Source: Salinarimonas rosea DSM 21201
GTDB taxonomy: Bacteria > Pseudomonadota > Alphaproteobacteria > Rhizobiales > Beijerinckiaceae
Direction of reading: 5' to 3'
DNA length: 64,000 bases
NCBI RefSeq assembly: GCF_000429045.1
Contig: NZ_AUBC01000004.1
Coordinates: forward strand, 124,001 to 188,000
In this document: positions 61,752 to 64,000 of the stretch, piece after piece
Layout of the letters: each line of letters begins with the position of its first letter
Position numbering within the stretch: position 1 is the first letter of the stretch
Program-made: the position numbers and the translations under genes
The notes under the pieces: model-generated
The model's input: only the letters and a program-made list of their open reading frames with translations
The model's database searches: none
What the model was told of the DNA's origin: nothing

Positions 61752-62912
61752 TCAGCCGGCGAAATACGCCTCGAGCACCCGCCCGTAGATCGCCTGCAGA
61801 CGCTCCAGCTCCGCGACGGGCACGCGCTCGTCGACCTGGTGCATGGTCTGCCCGACGAGGCCGAACTCCAGCACAGGGCAGTAGTCCTTGATGAAGCGCG
61901 CATCCGAGGTGCCGCCCGTCGTGGAGAGCGCCGGGCGGATGCCGGTCTCCGCCTCGACGGCGTCCTGGACCCGGCGGACGAACTCGCTCGGCTCGGTGAG
62001 GAAGGCGACGGCGTTCGTGTCCTCGAACTCGGCCTCCCAGCGCACGGCGTTGCCGGCGGCATCCTCGAGCCGGCGGCGGATCTCCGCTTCCAGCGTCGCG
62101 GGCGTCCAGAGATCGTTGAAGCGGATGTTGAAGGCCGCGCGCGCCTCGCTCGGGACGACGTTGGTGGCCGGGTTGCCGACGTCGACCGTCGTCACCTCGA
62201 GGTTCGAGGCGGAGAAGTGGTCGGTGCCCGCGTCGAGCGGCGTCGCCTTCAGCCCCGCCAGCAGCCGGACCATGCCCTCGATCGGGTTCTGCGCGAGATG
62301 CGGGTAGGCGACGTGGCCCTGCTTGCCGTGGACGACGAGCCTGCCGGAGAGCGAGCCGCGCCGGCCGATCTTGATCATGTCGCCCAGCCGCTCGGGGTTG
62401 GTCGGCTCGCCGAGGATGCAGGCGTCGAAGCGCTCGCCCCTGGCCTTCGCCCATTCGAGCAGCTTGACCGTGCCGTTGATCGCCGGCCCCTCCTCGTCCC
62501 CCGTGACCAGCACGGCGATCGAGCCGGGGAAGTCCGGGCGCGTCGCCACGAAGTCCAGCGCCGCGGCGAGCATGGCGGCGATGCCGCCCTTCATGTCCAC
62601 CGCGCCGCGCCCGTAGAGCACGCCGTCGACGATCTCGCCGGAGAACGGCGGGTGCGTCCAGCGGCCCTCGTCGCCCGGCGGGACGACGTCGGTATGGCCG
62701 GCGAGCACGAGGGCCGGGGCGCCGGTGCCGATCCGCGCGTAGAGGTTCTCGACGTCGGGCGTGCCGGGCGCCGAAAAGGTCGGCCGCTCGACCGCGAAGC
62801 CCGCCGTCTCGAGCACGTGCGCGAGGAGCGCCAGCGCGCCGCCCTCCGCCGGCGTCACGGAGGGGCAGCGGATCAAGGCCTGGGCGAGGTCGACGGCCGA
62901 GCGGGGGTTCAT
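61752..62912 (-). CDS. dapE: Succinyl-diaminopimelate desuccinylase
   Basis: Zinc amidohydrolase of 386 residues in the succinylase branch of lysine/diaminopimelate synthesis. Metal-site motifs: [35 protein letters not shown] (catalytic Glu), [13 protein letters not shown] and the terminal MHQVDERVP. The dimerisation domain contains [18 protein letters not shown] 62912 is 7 bp after the dapD stop, so dapD and dapE are co-transcribed, feeding peptidoglycan and lysine supply. Confidence 0.96.
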   Translation of the reverse strand: MNPRSAVDLAQALIRCPSVTPAEGGALALLAHVLETAGFAVERPTFSAPGTPDVENLYARIGTGAPALVLAGHTDVVPPGDEGRWTHPPFSGEIVDGVLYGRGAVDMKGGIAAMLAAALDFVATRPDFPGSIAVLVTGDEEGPAINGTVKLLEWAKARGERFDACILGEPTNPERLGDMIKIGRRGSLSGRLVVHGKQGHVAYPHLAQNPIEGMVRLLAGLKATPLDAGTDHFSASNLEVTTVDVGNPATNVVPSEARAAFNIRFNDLWTPATLEAEIRRRLEDAAGNAVRWEAEFEDTNAVAFLTEPSEFVRRVQDAVEAETGIRPALSTTGGTSDARFIKDYCPVLEFGLVGQTMHQVDERVPVAELERLQAIYGRVLEAYFAG

Positions 62913-62919
62913 CGGAAGC

Positions 62920-63765
62920 TCAATCGCGCAGGAGGTCGTTGATCGCGGTCTTGGCGCGGGTCTGGGCGTCGACGCGCTTGACGATGACCGCGCAGGCGAG
63001 GGACGGGCCGGGCGAGCCGTCCGGCAGCGGCTTGCCGGGGAGCGCGCCCGGCACCACCACGGAATAGGGCGGGACCTTGCCACGGAAGACCTCGCCGGTC
63101 TCGCGATCGACGATCTTGGTGGACGCCGAGATGAAGACGCCCATGGAGAGCACGGACCCCTGCCCCACCACGACCCCCTCGACCACCTCCGAGCGGGCGC
63201 CGATGAAGCAATCGTCCTCGATGATCGTCGGTCCGGCCTGGAGCGGCTCCAGCACGCCGCCGATGCCGACGCCGCCGGAGAGGTGCACGTTCCGGCCGAT
63301 CTGGGCACAGGAGCCGACGGTCGCCCAGGTGTCGACCATCGTGCCCTCGTCGACGTAGGCGCCGAGGTTCACGAAGGAGGGCATCAGCACGACGTTCCGC
63401 GCGACGAACGCGCCGCGGCGCACGACGCAGCTCGGCACGGCGCGGAAGCCCGCCTCCTTGAAGCGCCCGGCGTCCCAGCCCGCGAACTTCGAGGCGACCT
63501 TGTCCCACCACACGGCTCCGCCGGGACCGCCCTCGATCACGCTCATGTCGTTGAGGCGAAACGAGAGGAGCACCGCCTTCTTCAGCCATTGGTGGACGAC
63601 CCATTCGCCGTCGACCTTCTCGGCGACGCGGGCGCGGCCGGAATCGAGCGCGGCGAGCGCCTCCTCGACGGCGTCGCGGACGGCGCCGGTGGTGGCGGGG
63701 CCCACGTTCGCACGGTCCTCGAAGGCGGCGTCGATGGTCGAGGCGAGATCGGCGAGGGTGGTCAT
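62920..63765 (-). CDS. dapD: Tetrahydrodipicolinate N-succinyltransferase
   Basis: A 281-residue left-handed beta-helix acyltransferase that succinylates tetrahydrodipicolinate. Hexapeptide repeats are seen in [40 protein letters not shown] and [16 protein letters not shown]; catalytic-region residues lie in [23 protein letters not shown] 63765. It heads the dapD-dapE unit; the argD-like and dapC steps are not in the window. Confidence 0.96.
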   Translation of the reverse strand: MTTLADLASTIDAAFEDRANVGPATTGAVRDAVEEALAALDSGRARVAEKVDGEWVVHQWLKKAVLLSFRLNDMSVIEGGPGGAVWWDKVASKFAGWDAGRFKEAGFRAVPSCVVRRGAFVARNVVLMPSFVNLGAYVDEGTMVDTWATVGSCAQIGRNVHLSGGVGIGGVLEPLQAGPTIIEDDCFIGARSEVVEGVVVGQGSVLSMGVFISASTKIVDRETGEVFRGKVPPYSVVVPGALPGKPLPDGSPGPSLACAVIVKRVDAQTRAKTAINDLLRD

Positions 63766-64000
63766 GGCGGCGCGGGCTCCGGCGGATGGCTCGCCCGCTG
63801 CTTAGCAACGGCGGCGCCCCAGGTGAAGCCGAAATGCCGTGCGTCCGGGTCTACGGTACGCCCGCGCCCGCGCGACCGGACCCCGGCGAACGACCGACCA
63901 CCCGTGCATGTACCTAGAGCCTGCGTGAGCTAACCAATGTTGTAGACGCGGCCGTGCCGCTCCCCGAGAGTCGGCGCGGTTGGCTCGAGGCCGATGTCGG
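63766..64000. other. Upstream region of dapD at the window edge
   Basis: 235 bp without a recognisable gene; presumably holds the dapD promoter. No clear promoter or repeat is seen. Confidence 0.4.

Noticed and set aside
1-64000. CRISPR arrays, tRNA or rRNA genes, insertion sequences, prophage or integrative elements
   Set aside because: No direct-repeat arrays, no tRNA-like cloverleaf, no transposase or integrase motifs and no phage proteins were seen in any frame.

Overview
The window is about 72% GC, densely coded, and almost certainly a chromosomal segment of an alphaproteobacterium of the order Hyphomicrobiales (Rhizobiales). The lineage call rests on a GPR/RgsE-type growth-pole-ring protein, an ExoR homologue, an alphaproteobacterial-style RNase E with an acidic insert and a C-terminal GWW microdomain, a HIG1/cobalamin adenosyltransferase/etfBA/3-hydroxybutyryl-CoA dehydrogenase neighbourhood, and promoter-like sequences matching the EcfG general-stress consensus. 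I see no rRNA, tRNA, CRISPR array, insertion sequence or prophage gene. The genus cannot be fixed from this sequence.

Layout. 1-14.4 kb is mostly housekeeping: the start of a class A penicillin-binding protein (cut by the window edge), amiC, rne, rsmI, an LpoA-like lipoprotein, a HIG1 protein, a PagL-like outer-membrane protein, cob(I)alamin adenosyltransferase, etfBA, 3-hydroxybutyryl-CoA dehydrogenase, a cold-shock protein followed by two small genes, and plsC. 14.4-22 kb holds a minus-strand run of a thiamine-diphosphate enzyme, an enolase-superfamily enzyme and a YdiJ-type FAD/Fe-S oxidoreductase, then trhA divergent from ppk2. 22-38.7 kb has two RND adaptor-permease pairs, a PRC-barrel-like protein, exoR overlapping ilvD, an EF-hand protein, rmuC and an AI-2E-family exporter. 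38.8-40.7 kb is a cluster of three secreted PRC-barrel-like proteins. 40.9-43.5 kb is a four-gene bufferin (copper-binding ribosomal peptide) operon. 43.5-51.5 kb has a ferredoxin, an Hpt protein, the giant 2012-residue polar-growth protein and hemF. 51.5-60 kb is a six-gene operon with a divergent LacI regulator that reads as a sulfoquinovose sulfo-Entner-Doudoroff pathway. 60-63.8 kb ends with an esterase, a ring-cleaving-dioxygenase-family protein, dapE and dapD.

How the parts work together. The 51.5-58.7 kb operon supplies glycoside cleavage, mutarotation, oxidation, lactone hydrolysis, dehydration and aldol cleavage in order, taking sulfoquinovosides to pyruvate and sulfolactaldehyde. 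Two near-identical 16-bp palindromic sites flank the LacI/operon divergent region and are the likely operators. The bufferin operon supplies a secreted Cys-rich precursor, its MNIO modifying enzyme, the partner protein and a DoxX membrane protein, with a possible ECF-sigma promoter in front. Promoter-like sites of the form GGAAC-N17/18-GTT lie before trhA, the thiamine-diphosphate operon, the AI-2E exporter and a PRC-barrel gene, which suggests that several of these genes belong to one stress regulon. All functional calls rest on reading motifs and context; no database search was run.
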